DNA of 64,000 bases from Candidatus Binatia bacterium (lineage in GTDB: Bacteria > Desulfobacterota > Binatia > UBA12015), in assembly GCA_036563615.1 (NCBI GenBank), contig DATCMB010000007.1, forward strand, positions 88,499-152,498, given 5' to 3'. The notes beneath the pieces were generated by a model that was given only the letters and a program-made list of their open reading frames with translations, did not search any database and was not told the origin of the DNA. The position numbers and the translations under genes were made by a program. This document shows, piece by piece, positions 7,965 to 16,701 of the stretch. Position 1 is the stretch's first letter; each line of letters begins with the position of its first letter.

Positions 7965-8983
7965 GCCGGCCGGCCGGGCCGGACGCGCGGCTGCGCGAGG
8001 TCACGCCCGGCGTGATCGAGGTGTTCCTGCCGCTGCCCTCGAAGCCGACGATCGTCAACGTCTGGCTGCTCGACCTGGGCGGCGGTGCGTGGGCCCTGAT
8101 CGACACCGGGGTCGCGCTGCCCGACAGCCGCGCGGCCTTCCACGCCGCGACCCGCGAGCGCGGCATCGAGCCCGCGGCGATCACGCACCTGCTCGCGACC
8201 CACCATCACCCGGACCACTTCGGCGCGTCGCGGGCGTACCGCGAGGAGAGCGGCGGCACGATCCACCTGCACCCGCTCGAGCTCGAGCGCATCGCGTACA
8301 CGCTCACCGCCGGGGCCGAGGACATGGTGTGCCACTCGCGCCGGCACGGGATCCCGATCCCCGCGGGCGACGCGGTCGACGCGCCGAAGCCGGCGGACGT
8401 CTGGGCCGGGACCTTTCAGCCGGTCACCGAGGTCCAGCACCCGGTCGCGGACGGCGAGGTGCTGGAGATCGGCCGCCGCCGGATCCAGGTCGTGTGGACG
8501 CCCGGCCACACCCCCGGCCACTGTTGCTACCTCGACCTCGACGACCGGGTGCTCTTCGTCGGCGACCACCTGCTGCCGAAGATCACGCCGCACGTCGGGG
8601 TCTACGCGACCGGGCCGACGAACCCCCTGCAGGACTTCCTCGCCTCGCAGGAGAAGGTCGAGGCGCTCGACGTGCGCCTCGTCTGCCCGGCGCACGGCGG
8701 CGTCTACACCGACCACCGCCGGCGTGCGCGCCAGATCCGGGCGCACCACGAGGTCCGGGCGCGCGAGATGTGGGACGTGCTGCAGGCCGGACCGGCGACC
8801 GCCTACGAGGTCGCCCGCAAGGCCTTCCGCTGGGTGTTCGAGGATCCGAGCCCGAACCGCTTTCAGGCCGGCGCGGCGGTCATGGAGACCATCGCGCACC
8901 TCGAGCTGCTCTGCGGGCGCGGGGTGGTCGAGCGGCAGGACAGCGGCGAGCTGGTTCGCTACGCCGTAGCGCGGGGCGCCTGA
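7961..8983 (+). CDS. MBL-fold metallo-hydrolase with C-terminal winged helix (LACTB2-like)
   Basis: Protein of 340 residues. The metallo-beta-lactamase metal ligands are present: THHHPDHFG (HxHxDH, about residues 80-88), GHTPGHCCYLD, GDHLLPK and PAHGG. After residue about 260 a helical winged domain follows (AREMWDVLQAGPATAYEVARKAF), as in LACTB2/RNase-like and glyoxalase-like members. The ATG at 7961 overlaps the dodecin stop (ATGA). It probably hydrolyses a thioester, lactone or phosphoester in the cytosol; the substrate is not determinable here. Several proteins of this type accompany acyl-CoA catabolism. Confidence 0.88.
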   Translation: MSRPAGPDARLREVTPGVIEVFLPLPSKPTIVNVWLLDLGGGAWALIDTGVALPDSRAAFHAATRERGIEPAAITHLLATHHHPDHFGASRAYREESGGTIHLHPLELERIAYTLTAGAEDMVCHSRRHGIPIPAGDAVDAPKPADVWAGTFQPVTEVQHPVADGEVLEIGRRRIQVVWTPGHTPGHCCYLDLDDRVLFVGDHLLPKITPHVGVYATGPTNPLQDFLASQEKVEALDVRLVCPAHGGVYTDHRRRARQIRAHHEVRAREMWDVLQAGPATAYEVARKAFRWVFEDPSPNRFQAGAAVMETIAHLELLCGRGVVERQDSGELVRYAVARGA

Positions 8984-9211
8984 GCGCGGTGGCGGCGATG
9001 GACGCCCGGAAAGGCACCGGCGGACGTGAGCAGCAGGGGAGAGGAGGAACCCCACCGCCCACGTCCACCGATTGGAACGGCCTCGTCTCGACGAGGTCGA
9101 AGCACGAGTACAACGGCCGGAGGGGGTGGCGTTAGCCCTTCCAAAACCGAGAGGCTCGTACTCACTCGTTATTGACGGGCCGCCCGGACATATATTCGCC
9201 TTTCTCTCAGT

Positions 9212-9526
9212 TTACTCAACCGCTCCTTTTACTCGGAGCTCGAGCGCGCGCCCCGCGGAGTCGAACTCGAGCTCGGCCGGCATGCCGACGACCACCGAGC
9301 CGATGGAAATCGGCCGTCCGTCGCTCATGATCGAGGTTTCGGTCGTCAAGAGCGCGCGCCGTCCGCCGACCTCGACCGAGTCGGGCGACACCCAGCCAAC
9401 GGCGCCGCGCACGGTCTGGACCTCGTCCGAGGCGTGCGCGGGCGGCGTCCACGCCGCGGCGAGAAGCGCGAGCAGCATGCCCAACGTCACGATGCACCGC
9501 ATCAGCGGTTCGATCGGGCGTCTCAT
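9212..9526 (-). CDS. Small exported protein downstream of pilY1 (DUF5666-like)
   Basis: Protein of 104 residues starting at 9526 after a GGAGGAGAGG ribosome site. Residues 1-32 form a signal peptide ending HAS. The mature part of about 72 residues has short beta strands (VRGAVGWVSPDSVEVGGRRALL, then a second VGMPAELEFDSAGRALEL), resembling DUF5666-type small beta-barrels. It lies 23 nt after pilY1 and is probably the last gene of the first minor-pilin operon. A role in assisting PilY1 or the pilus tip is inference from position only. Confidence 0.65.
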   Translation of the reverse strand: MRRPIEPLMRCIVTLGMLLALLAAAWTPPAHASDEVQTVRGAVGWVSPDSVEVGGRRALLTTETSIMSDGRPISIGSVVVGMPAELEFDSAGRALELRVKGAVE

Positions 9527-9549
9527 CGTCCCCTCTCCTCCGTCCCGGC

Positions 9550-12500
9550 TCACCACGCCTGGCGCCACGAGATCGGGATCACGTTGGTCGCGATCTGCGG
9601 CAGGTTGAGCGGCTGCAGCGCGATGCCGCCGCCCTTGGTGACGCCGAGGAAGGCCTTGGTCTCGTCGTCGCCGAAGGTCACCTTGATCGAGGTCGGGATG
9701 CTCTGACCGATGACGACGAAGCGGTCGGCCGCGATCAGCGAGCCGCCGGTGCCCGAGCCGACGCCGCCGCCAGCCGCCTCGCCGCCGCCGAGCCCGGCGC
9801 CGCTGGTGCCGGCCAGGTCGAGCGTCGGACCGCCGACCAGCGGGTCGACGACGTAGATCTTCGCCGTGCCGCCCGCCTGGCAGACCGCGCTCGACGGCGT
9901 GAAGGTGGTGAAGGCGACGTTGAAGTACACCGTCGGCGGCGCGAGCACCTTCTCGCCGTTGCCACCGAGCCGGATGTACCAGCCGTGCTTGCTCTCGATC
10001 TGCTGACGCAGGCTCTCGTAGCCCGGCGTCCCTGGCTGCTGGACGTTGTTCGTCACGTCGACCAGGTCGCTCTCGTCGAGGTTGTTCGTGCCGTCGTCGC
10101 GCACCGCGTAGAAGCGGTCGGTGTACTGGGTGGTCATCGGGCTCGAGCGATCGCCCGTGCCGAAGTAGACCATCACCGAGCCGTTATTGATGACGGCGTC
10201 GGGCTGGTAGAAGATCCGCCGGAACTCCGGCGTCGAGAACAACCGCTGGACGGTGAAGTCGTGGTTGATGCGCCACAGCCGGCCGTCCATGTCGCCGATG
10301 TAGCCGCGGTCGAAGATCTTGTCGCCGTTCACATCGAACAGCAGCGGATCGCTCGGGATCGCGTAGGTCAGGCCGCTTCCCGACGCCTGCGCGCGCTTCG
10401 CACCGGTCAGCAGGTCGACCATGTAGATCGTCCGGCCCATGGCGCTGCCCGACGTGTTGGGATCGCCCTGCTCCGGGTCGTCGAAATGCGGATCGTAGCC
10501 GCCGCCGAACACCGCGACCTCGACCGGCGAGCCGCCGTTGGCGAACTTGCCGAGCGCCGGCGTCGACCAGGTCTGGCCGAGCTCGCTGAAGCCGCTGGTC
10601 GTGTTGTTGATGCGCCACAGGAGCACCGGCGCCGTCTTGTTCGTGATGTCAAGCGCATAGTACGCGCGCCCACCGCGGCCCAGCCCGAAGACCATGATCT
10701 TCTGCGAGCCGACCTCGCGGTACTTGGGCGACGCGTCGACGAAGAACGGATGCGAGCTCGCCTGCCCGGGCCGCAGCTCGTTCAGCCTTTCGAGCACGTC
10801 GGGCGGCACGAACGCCCAGACCTCCTCGCCGGTCGCGTCGTCGAACGCGTGCAGCATGCCGTCGTTCGCCCCCACGATGACCAGCGCATCGGGGTTGGCC
10901 GCCGTGCCGTAGTTCACGATCAGCGGCACCGAGTGGATGATGTCGCCGAGAAGCCAGAGGCGCTTCTCCGTCGTGTCGCCGTCGCCGTCCTGGTCGTAGG
11001 CATCGAGGCCGTGCACGAAGTCGATCAGCGCGTCACGCTCGAAGGTGGTCTCGTCGGCGCCCGTCAAGCCAAGCATCGCCGGCGTGATCGCGGAATTGGC
11101 CTTCGAGAACGCCTGCGCCGACGCGGTGAGCGGCACGTTGAGCAGACCCGTTGCCGTGCCGGTGTAGGTGTAGATGTTGCGCGGCGCCGTTCGCTTCACC
11201 AGCCGCTCGCCGACGCCGCCCTGGACGACCGAGTTGCCGGACGCGGTGGTGTCCCACTCGGACATTGCGTCCGAGCGTAGCGTGCCATCGGCGAGCGTCG
11301 CCGCCCCCTGGCCTCCGATCGTGCACGTCGACGACCCCTTGTTGCAGATGGTGCCGTTGTTGCGGTCGAGGTTGTACTTCTTGATGTTGCCCGGCCAGTC
11401 CTGCTGCCCCTCGCGCGGCGCAAACATGGCGATGTAGATGCTGTTCCCCGACTCCGTGCGGTTGGTCTGGCTGACGGGCACCACCGGCGCGACGAAGGTC
11501 TGCGCGTCGTTCTTGATGAGGTTGATCGCCTCGCGCAGCGCGTCGTCGAGCTGGTCGGGGTCGGTTGCCGACAGGCACTCGCCGCCGCCGTACTTCTTCG
11601 CCGCACGGTAGAGCAGCGAGCCGCCGCCCGGGCTTTCGTCACCGTCCGCCGGCGGCTGGCAGTAGTCGAAGCCGAACGACACCGCGAACAGCACGAGCGG
11701 CTGGTTGTTGGTGTTCCCGAGCGGGTACAGGCCGCGGATCTTCAGCATCGCGTCGTCGAGGTAGTCCGAGCCGCAGTTCACCATCTCGCCGGTGTACGCG
11801 ATGTAGTTCGGGCTTGCCGGGTTCTCCTTGCCGTCGCCGTTGAGGTCGCCCGGGTTGCCGAGGAAGTTCTTGACGCGGTTGAACGTGCACGCGGTGGCCG
11901 GCGAGGTGAGAAAGTCCGCCTCCGCCTCGGGGACGCCGTCGGTCACCATCAAGACATAGTTTCGCTGGCAGGGGTACTGCACCGGCGACGACCAGCCGGA
12001 TTTCGTCACCTGGCCGTTGAAGTACTTCCAGGCGTCGATCAAGCGGTGCACGGTCGGCGTGCCGCCGTTCGCAACCATGTTGGAGATCAGCGAGGTCAGC
12101 GTCGCGCGCGCCGATGCCGTGTTGTCCTGCACCGGGAAGAGGAACTTGTTCTGGTTGGTCTCGTGCCAGGCCGTGACGGCGCTCGAGCTGCCGTAGTTCA
12201 TCGTCGAGTAGTTGATCCCCGACGGATTGAAGTTCATCAGGCCGAAGCGAATCTTGCGGTTCGCCGGATCGTTGATCAGCGCCGTGAGGACGCCTTGCGC
12301 GACCGCCATCTTGTTCTGCACCGCGCAGGTGTTGGTGACGCCCGGACACTGCGAGTTGGAGGTGCAGGGGTCGAACGGCGGCAGCGAGCAGTTCTTCGGC
12401 GGGTTGGTCTCGAAGTTGAGGCGATTGCCGCGCTTGCGGCGCGACTCGCGGTCGTCGGTGTCGTCGCCGCCGGGCGGCGGAATGTTGTCGACGAACGAAG

Positions 12501-12837
12501 CTGCACACGAGCTGTTGTCGACCTGCCAGTTCGTCTGGGCGTTGCGGCACGTGCAGTCCGAGTTGACGTCGCCGCCCCTGATGCCGTTGCGGTCACGGCA
12601 GCGGGTGTACACGGTGCCGGGGTTGTACGAGCCGGTGTAGATCGTGTTCGGGTACGTGTTGTACGCCTGCTGGCCCATGCTCCCCGAGTTGTCGACGATG
12701 ATGAGCACGTTCGGTTCGACTTGCGTGCCGGTGAAGATGTCGGTGTCGAGGGCACGAGCCGGCGTCGCGAGCGCGAGCGTCAGCGCGACGACAACCGCTA
12801 GCGCCCCCCATCGCGAGGTTCGTTCGTCGAGCTGCAT
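9550..12837 (-). CDS. pilY1: PilY1 family type IV pilus tip-associated adhesin
   Basis: Protein of 1095 residues. After a signal peptide (ALATPARALD) comes a von Willebrand A-like domain with the MIDAS motif DNSGSMG (about residue 50). Asp-rich Cys segments and then the C-terminal PilY beta-propeller follow, with VIVGANDGMLHAFDDATGEEVWAFVP (about residues 645-670) and the calcium loop DVNGDKIFDRGYIGDMDGRLW. PilY1 primes minor-pilin assembly, sits at the pilus tip and counteracts PilT retraction. The ATG at 12837 has GGAG 9 nt upstream; a GTG five codons earlier is an alternative. It is preceded by fimT, pilV, pilW and pilX in the usual order. Confidence 0.94.
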   Translation of the reverse strand: MQLDERTSRWGALAVVVALTLALATPARALDTDIFTGTQVEPNVLIIVDNSGSMGQQAYNTYPNTIYTGSYNPGTVYTRCRDRNGIRGGDVNSDCTCRNAQTNWQVDNSSCAASFVDNIPPPGGDDTDDRESRRKRGNRLNFETNPPKNCSLPPFDPCTSNSQCPGVTNTCAVQNKMAVAQGVLTALINDPANRKIRFGLMNFNPSGINYSTMNYGSSSAVTAWHETNQNKFLFPVQDNTASARATLTSLISNMVANGGTPTVHRLIDAWKYFNGQVTKSGWSSPVQYPCQRNYVLMVTDGVPEAEADFLTSPATACTFNRVKNFLGNPGDLNGDGKENPASPNYIAYTGEMVNCGSDYLDDAMLKIRGLYPLGNTNNQPLVLFAVSFGFDYCQPPADGDESPGGGSLLYRAAKKYGGGECLSATDPDQLDDALREAINLIKNDAQTFVAPVVPVSQTNRTESGNSIYIAMFAPREGQQDWPGNIKKYNLDRNNGTICNKGSSTCTIGGQGAATLADGTLRSDAMSEWDTTASGNSVVQGGVGERLVKRTAPRNIYTYTGTATGLLNVPLTASAQAFSKANSAITPAMLGLTGADETTFERDALIDFVHGLDAYDQDGDGDTTEKRLWLLGDIIHSVPLIVNYGTAANPDALVIVGANDGMLHAFDDATGEEVWAFVPPDVLERLNELRPGQASSHPFFVDASPKYREVGSQKIMVFGLGRGGRAYYALDITNKTAPVLLWRINNTTSGFSELGQTWSTPALGKFANGGSPVEVAVFGGGYDPHFDDPEQGDPNTSGSAMGRTIYMVDLLTGAKRAQASGSGLTYAIPSDPLLFDVNGDKIFDRGYIGDMDGRLWRINHDFTVQRLFSTPEFRRIFYQPDAVINNGSVMVYFGTGDRSSPMTTQYTDRFYAVRDDGTNNLDESDLVDVTNNVQQPGTPGYESLRQQIESKHGWYIRLGGNGEKVLAPPTVYFNVAFTTFTPSSAVCQAGGTAKIYVVDPLVGGPTLDLAGTSGAGLGGGEAAGGGVGSGTGGSLIAADRFVVIGQSIPTSIKVTFGDDETKAFLGVTKGGGIALQPLNLPQIATNVIPISWRQAW

Positions 12838-12882
12838 CACGTTCCACTCCACATCAGGTCGGCCCTTCGCTCGGACCGCGGC

Positions 12883-13374
12883 TCAGCTACCGCAGTCGGC
12901 GCACGGACCGGGCTTCGCGGCTTGCATCTGCACGGCGCTCCTCGGGTCGACGCCGTTGGTGTTGGCGAACTTCACGCCGTCGACGTTGAAGTAGTACATC
13001 TTCCCGAGGCCCTCGTTCTGACCGAACTGGGCGGCGCGCACCCGGCCGTCGGTGGTGCGGATCAGCAGGTTGCCCGGCAGCGCGCGGTACTCGGTGAACA
13101 CCACGGCGGCCTGGCTGTCCTTCATGCCGAGCTCGGCCTCGAGGTTCTTCGTGCGAACGACGTTGTCGGGCTGGAACAGATTGACGTCGCCGAGCGCGTG
13201 GTGCGCCGCTCCGTCCGCCAGGTGGAACGCGCGCGTCGCCTGCGCCGACAGTGCGCCCGTCAAGGTCGACATTTGACCGCTGCGCGACACGGTGAGCGCG
13301 AGCGCCGCGAGCGCGACGGTGAGACCCAGCGCCACCACCAGGACGAGGCCACGTTCGTTGCGGATCTGTCTCAT
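12883..13374 (-). CDS. pilX: PilX-like minor pilin assembly protein
   Basis: Protein of 163 residues. The N-terminus NERGLVLVVALGLTVALAALAL is a prepilin-type leader and hydrophobic helix of the PilX_N kind, lacking the Glu at position +5 of the mature protein found in the other minor pilins here. It ends with a Cys pair, CADCGS. PilX is part of the minor-pilin priming complex with PilV, PilW and PilY1 in the inner membrane and at the pilus tip. The gene starts 4 nt after pilW. Confidence 0.82.
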   Translation of the reverse strand: MRQIRNERGLVLVVALGLTVALAALALTVSRSGQMSTLTGALSAQATRAFHLADGAAHHALGDVNLFQPDNVVRTKNLEAELGMKDSQAAVVFTEYRALPGNLLIRTTDGRVRAAQFGQNEGLGKMYYFNVDGVKFANTNGVDPRSAVQMQAAKPGPCADCGS

Positions 13375-13378
13375 GGCT

Positions 13379-14203
13379 TCAGCTCAGCTCGAAGCGGAAG
13401 GCGAGGTTCCGCATGTTGGCTTCGGTTTCGACACGCGACGTCGCGGTCGGGTTGTCGCCGAGCTTCGAGGACGGCGCCTGCGTCGCCTGGAACTCGACGA
13501 TGACCGAGCGCACGTCGCTGCCCGGGTTCTCGGTGACGACGCCGTCGTGATCGACGAAGTCGATGTCGAAGACGGGCACGTTGTCGGCGACGATCTGGTT
13601 GTTGCGCAGCAGCAGGGTGCCGTTCCAGGTGTACTGCACGACCTCGATCTGCGTGACGAACGGCCCGATCGGATACGACTTGGTGAGCGGCGAGCTTAGG
13701 CCGAGCGTGACGTTGCCGCCGCTCGAGCCCACGCTCGTGATCCTGCGGATCTCCGACGCGAGCCCGCTGTCGACCAGGACGAAGTTGTTCGGCTCGAAGG
13801 AGCCCATCGCGGGCGGCGTCACCGAGATCGTCGACGTGCCGGCGTTGATCGCGGTCGCGACCGTGGTGGTGACGTTGCTGAACGCGCCGCGCAGGGTGAG
13901 CGTCGTCCAGCCGCCCGAGGTCGTGACCGACACCGGAGGATGGTTCGCCGCGTCCGCCGGCGACAGGCCGAGCATGCCGAAGCCCGCCATGCGCAGGTCT
14001 TGCAGCAGCAGCTCGCCCGCGCCGCGGCTCGTGAGCTGCGCGTCGGCGAGCCCGGTCTGGAACGCCGCGCTGCGCCCCTGCACCCGCACCGCGGCGAACA
14101 CCGTGCCGACCACGAACAGCCCGATGAACGACGCGACCAGGAGCTCCATGATCGTCATGCCGCTCTGGTCGCGGAGTCGGCTCCGCGCGCGCGTCTGGCT
14201 CAT
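13379..14203 (-). CDS. pilW: PilW-like minor pilin
   Basis: Protein of 274 residues. The prepilin peptidase site is DQSG|MTIMELLVASFIG, with Met at +1 and the conserved Glu at +5, followed by a single hydrophobic helix and a globular domain rich in Thr, Val and Gly. Its ATG at 14203 overlaps the pilV stop by 4 nt (ATGA). It belongs to the minor-pilin priming complex that PilD processes. Confidence 0.85.
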   Translation of the reverse strand: MSQTRARSRLRDQSGMTIMELLVASFIGLFVVGTVFAAVRVQGRSAAFQTGLADAQLTSRGAGELLLQDLRMAGFGMLGLSPADAANHPPVSVTTSGGWTTLTLRGAFSNVTTTVATAINAGTSTISVTPPAMGSFEPNNFVLVDSGLASEIRRITSVGSSGGNVTLGLSSPLTKSYPIGPFVTQIEVVQYTWNGTLLLRNNQIVADNVPVFDIDFVDHDGVVTENPGSDVRSVIVEFQATQAPSSKLGDNPTATSRVETEANMRNLAFRFELS

Positions 14204-14589
14204 GGGTTGGTCACCTGGCTCACGACGGTGGTGAAGGTGAGCGACTGCGGACCGAACCGGTCGGTCCACGTCGTGGTCACCGTGACGCGCCGTCCGTTGG
14301 GGACGTTCGTCACCTGACGGTTGATGTTGAAGGTCACGCCCTCGACGGTCTCCGTGCCGGACCACGGCGTGATCTCGGCGAGGTCGCTGCGCCGCATCAG
14401 CTCGATCTGGCGGTCGGTGACGAAGCGGGCGTGGCCCTGGTTCTTGCCGAGCGACTGCGCACGGCTCGAAACCGCGTGCACCCCGGCGAGACCGAGGAAG
14501 GCGAGGCCGATGATCACGATCGCGACCATCGTCTCGACGATGGTGAAGCCGCGCTCGTCGCGTGCGCGACGCCGTGCCCGATGCGCCAT
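14200..14589 (-). CDS. pilV: PilV-like minor pilin
   Basis: Protein of 129 residues. The leader and helix are MAHRARRRARDERG|FTIVETMVAIVIIG, a canonical class III prepilin site with Phe +1 and Glu +5. The size and position between fimT and pilW match PilV. Its start codon overlaps the stop of the upstream fimT-like gene by one base, and its stop overlaps pilW. Confidence 0.85.
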   Translation of the reverse strand: MAHRARRRARDERGFTIVETMVAIVIIGLAFLGLAGVHAVSSRAQSLGKNQGHARFVTDRQIELMRRSDLAEITPWSGTETVEGVTFNINRQVTNVPNGRRVTVTTTWTDRFGPQSLTFTTVVSQVTNP

Positions 14590-15164
14590 CACTTCCAGGC
14601 CCCTCCGACGCGCCGGCAAAGCCGCGTGCGCCCCGCACCGGTGACCGCGACGTTGTAGGTGTTGGTGCCGTCGGTCGAGCCGATGAAGTACGACGCCGTC
14701 CCGTTCGGCAGCCCGCGCGCGTTGAACACGAGCTGACCGCTCGGGGCCGGCTGGCCCGCGTCGAAGCCGAAGCAGTTGGTGCCGGCGCCGTTCGTCCGGA
14801 ACTCGACCTCGGGCATCGTCGTCCCGAGGGACGCGCTGCGCACGATCGGGTCGGTTCCGGGATTGATCGCGGGCGGGGACGCGGCGCGCTGCACACGGTA
14901 GTTCACGCCGCCGCCGCCGGTCACGTTGATGTAGTGCGGCACGCCCGTGCGCTGCGCCATGACACGTGCGTACTCGATGTCGCCGAGCAGCTGATTCGCC
15001 ACCGTGTGCGTGCGCATCTGCGTGGCGATGGCGCTGAAGCGCGGAATCGCGATGCTGGCGAAGATCGCGACGAGGCTCGTCACGACCATCGTCTCCATCA
15101 GCGTCCAGCCTGCGTTGCCCAACACGCGGACGGCCCTCACCTCCCCCAGGATCGCTTTCCGCAT
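14589..15164 (-). CDS. fimT: FimT/GspH-type minor pseudopilin
   Basis: Protein of 191 residues from ATG 15164. The prepilin site reads GNAG|WTLMETMVVTSL, with Trp in place of the usual Phe at +1 and Glu at +5. The body has GspH-like strands (IEYARVMAQRTGVPHYINVTG). The start is uncertain. The ATG gives a 19-residue leader with no ribosome site, whereas a GTG at 15125 lies 14 nt after a strong GGAGG and would give a 6-residue leader. It is the first gene of the pilY1 operon and may initiate the priming complex or bind DNA as FimT does in other species. Confidence 0.78.
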   Translation of the reverse strand: MRKAILGEVRAVRVLGNAGWTLMETMVVTSLVAIFASIAIPRFSAIATQMRTHTVANQLLGDIEYARVMAQRTGVPHYINVTGGGGVNYRVQRAASPPAINPGTDPIVRSASLGTTMPEVEFRTNGAGTNCFGFDAGQPAPSGQLVFNARGLPNGTASYFIGSTDGTNTYNVAVTGAGRTRLCRRVGGAWK

Positions 15165-15414
15165 GTACGGCGCGTGACGAGGTGCGATGCCCTCGAACCG
15201 ACCGGCTCTCGCTTGGCAACCCACCTACACCCTCCCGGCCGGGGCGGTTTGCAAGCGATGTTCCGCCCGCGGGTGCCGCGTTGCGCGCACAAACCCTTGC
15301 CCTGCCGACCGTTTTCAGTAGGTTCGCTGCCACGCGCGGCACAGCAGCGGCATTTTCTTGACGGAGCGCGCGTTTCATCACGCCTCCACCGCGCGTCTGC
15401 TGCGCGACAGGAAC

Positions 15415-16701
15415 ATGCGAATGCCGGATGAGACTTCGGCAGGATCGACGCGCTCCTCGAGGGCGACGCTGCGTCTTCGCACCCGGGTCGCGCTGATCCT
15501 GGCCGGCGTCGCGCTCGGCCTCGCGGCCGGCGAGGTCGTGGCGCGTCTCGTCGGCTTCGAGTTCCGCCCGCACATGCGCAACCGCGTGTACTTCGCGCAG
15601 CCCGATCCGCTGCTCGGCTGGCGCAACCGGCCGGGCGTCGCCGGGCCGTACGGCGGCGACGAGTTCCTCACCTGGGTGACGATCAACCCGGCCGGCCAGC
15701 GCGGGCCGCTGCACCCGGTCGAGCGCGTGCCGGGTCGGCGGCGGATCGCATTCCTCGGCGACTCGCAGACCTGGGGCGACGGCGTCGCGGACAACCAGAC
15801 CTTCGTCGCGCGGCTCGACGGCGGCGACACCGAGGCGCTGAGCTTCTCGTGCCCCGGCTGGGGAACGGATCAGCAGCTCCTCGCGCTCCGCAGCGACGCG
15901 CAGCGCTATCGTCCGGACGTCGTCGTGCTCGCGACCTTCGTCGGCAACGACCTGCGCGACAATACGAGCCGCGGCACGTTCCAGTACCCGAAGCCGTACT
16001 TCACGGTGCAGGACGACGGCTCGCTGCGGCTCGAGGGCGTACCGGTGCCGTACTCGCGCGCGATGCACGCCCTGATCGAGGGCTACCGCGCGGTCATGCG
16101 CCGCTCGGCGGTGCTCAACGCGATCGCCGAGATCTCGCGCAAGGACTGGAGCGTGCGGAGTGCTTCGGCGGTGCAGCCGTCGGTCGCGCTCGCCCAGTCG
16201 GTCTACACGGCGGAGCTCAGCCCCGAGGACGCGCAGCGGCTCGACCTCACCGTGCGCCTGATGCGCGAGGTCGCGCGCGAGACGCGCGCGATCGGCGCCG
16301 AGCCGGTCGTGCTCATCATCCCCGAGCTCTGGCAGGTGGAGGTCTACAACGACCGCGAGCTGCGCCGCCGCCTGCAGGAGAGCGGCGCCGACTTCCGCCG
16401 GCCGCAGCGCGTGCTGCGCGCCGCGATGGAGGCCGACGGCATCGAGGTGATCGACGCCCTGCCCGCCCTCGCGCGCGCCTCACGTCGCCTCGCCCGCGCG
16501 GGTCAGCACACCTACTACCCGCAGTGGCGGCACCTGAACGCGAACGGCCACGCCGTGCTCGCCCGCCTGCTCGCGTCCCGGCTCGGCGTCAAGCATCGTC
16601 GAGCGCGAGCAGCGTCGGACGACGCGGCAGACGCAGCGCCGAGTCCGCCGCCAGGATCTCCGGCCAGCCAAACCGCACCGAGCAACCCTTCGCGAAGCTG
16701 A
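15415..16701 (+). CDS. Membrane-anchored SGNH/GDSL-type hydrolase
   Basis: Protein of 428 residues. An N-terminal signal anchor (VALILAGVALGLAAGEVVARLVG, about residues 25-47) precedes an SGNH hydrolase domain. Block I is FLGDSQTWGDG (about residue 118), block III is VGNDLRDN, and the C-terminal catalytic His is in RHLNANGHAVLA. Such proteins are esterases or acetyltransferase-associated enzymes acting on polysaccharide or lipid in the periplasm. ATGs at 15415 and 15421 are both possible. The last 113 nt overlap the 3' end of the convergent pilX-like gene, and the tail after VLARLLASRLG is low complexity. It is the only plus-strand gene inside the pilus region, between two minor-pilin operons. 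Confidence 0.8.
   Translation: MRMPDETSAGSTRSSRATLRLRTRVALILAGVALGLAAGEVVARLVGFEFRPHMRNRVYFAQPDPLLGWRNRPGVAGPYGGDEFLTWVTINPAGQRGPLHPVERVPGRRRIAFLGDSQTWGDGVADNQTFVARLDGGDTEALSFSCPGWGTDQQLLALRSDAQRYRPDVVVLATFVGNDLRDNTSRGTFQYPKPYFTVQDDGSLRLEGVPVPYSRAMHALIEGYRAVMRRSAVLNAIAEISRKDWSVRSASAVQPSVALAQSVYTAELSPEDAQRLDLTVRLMREVARETRAIGAEPVVLIIPELWQVEVYNDRELRRRLQESGADFRRPQRVLRAAMEADGIEVIDALPALARASRRLARAGQHTYYPQWRHLNANGHAVLARLLASRLGVKHRRARAASDDAADAAPSPPPGSPASQTAPSNPSRS

Noticed and set aside
9172..9196. Sigma-70 promoter TTGACG...TATATT before the small protein downstream of pilY1
   Set aside because: The spacing is only 13 bp and it points on the plus strand into minus-strand genes.
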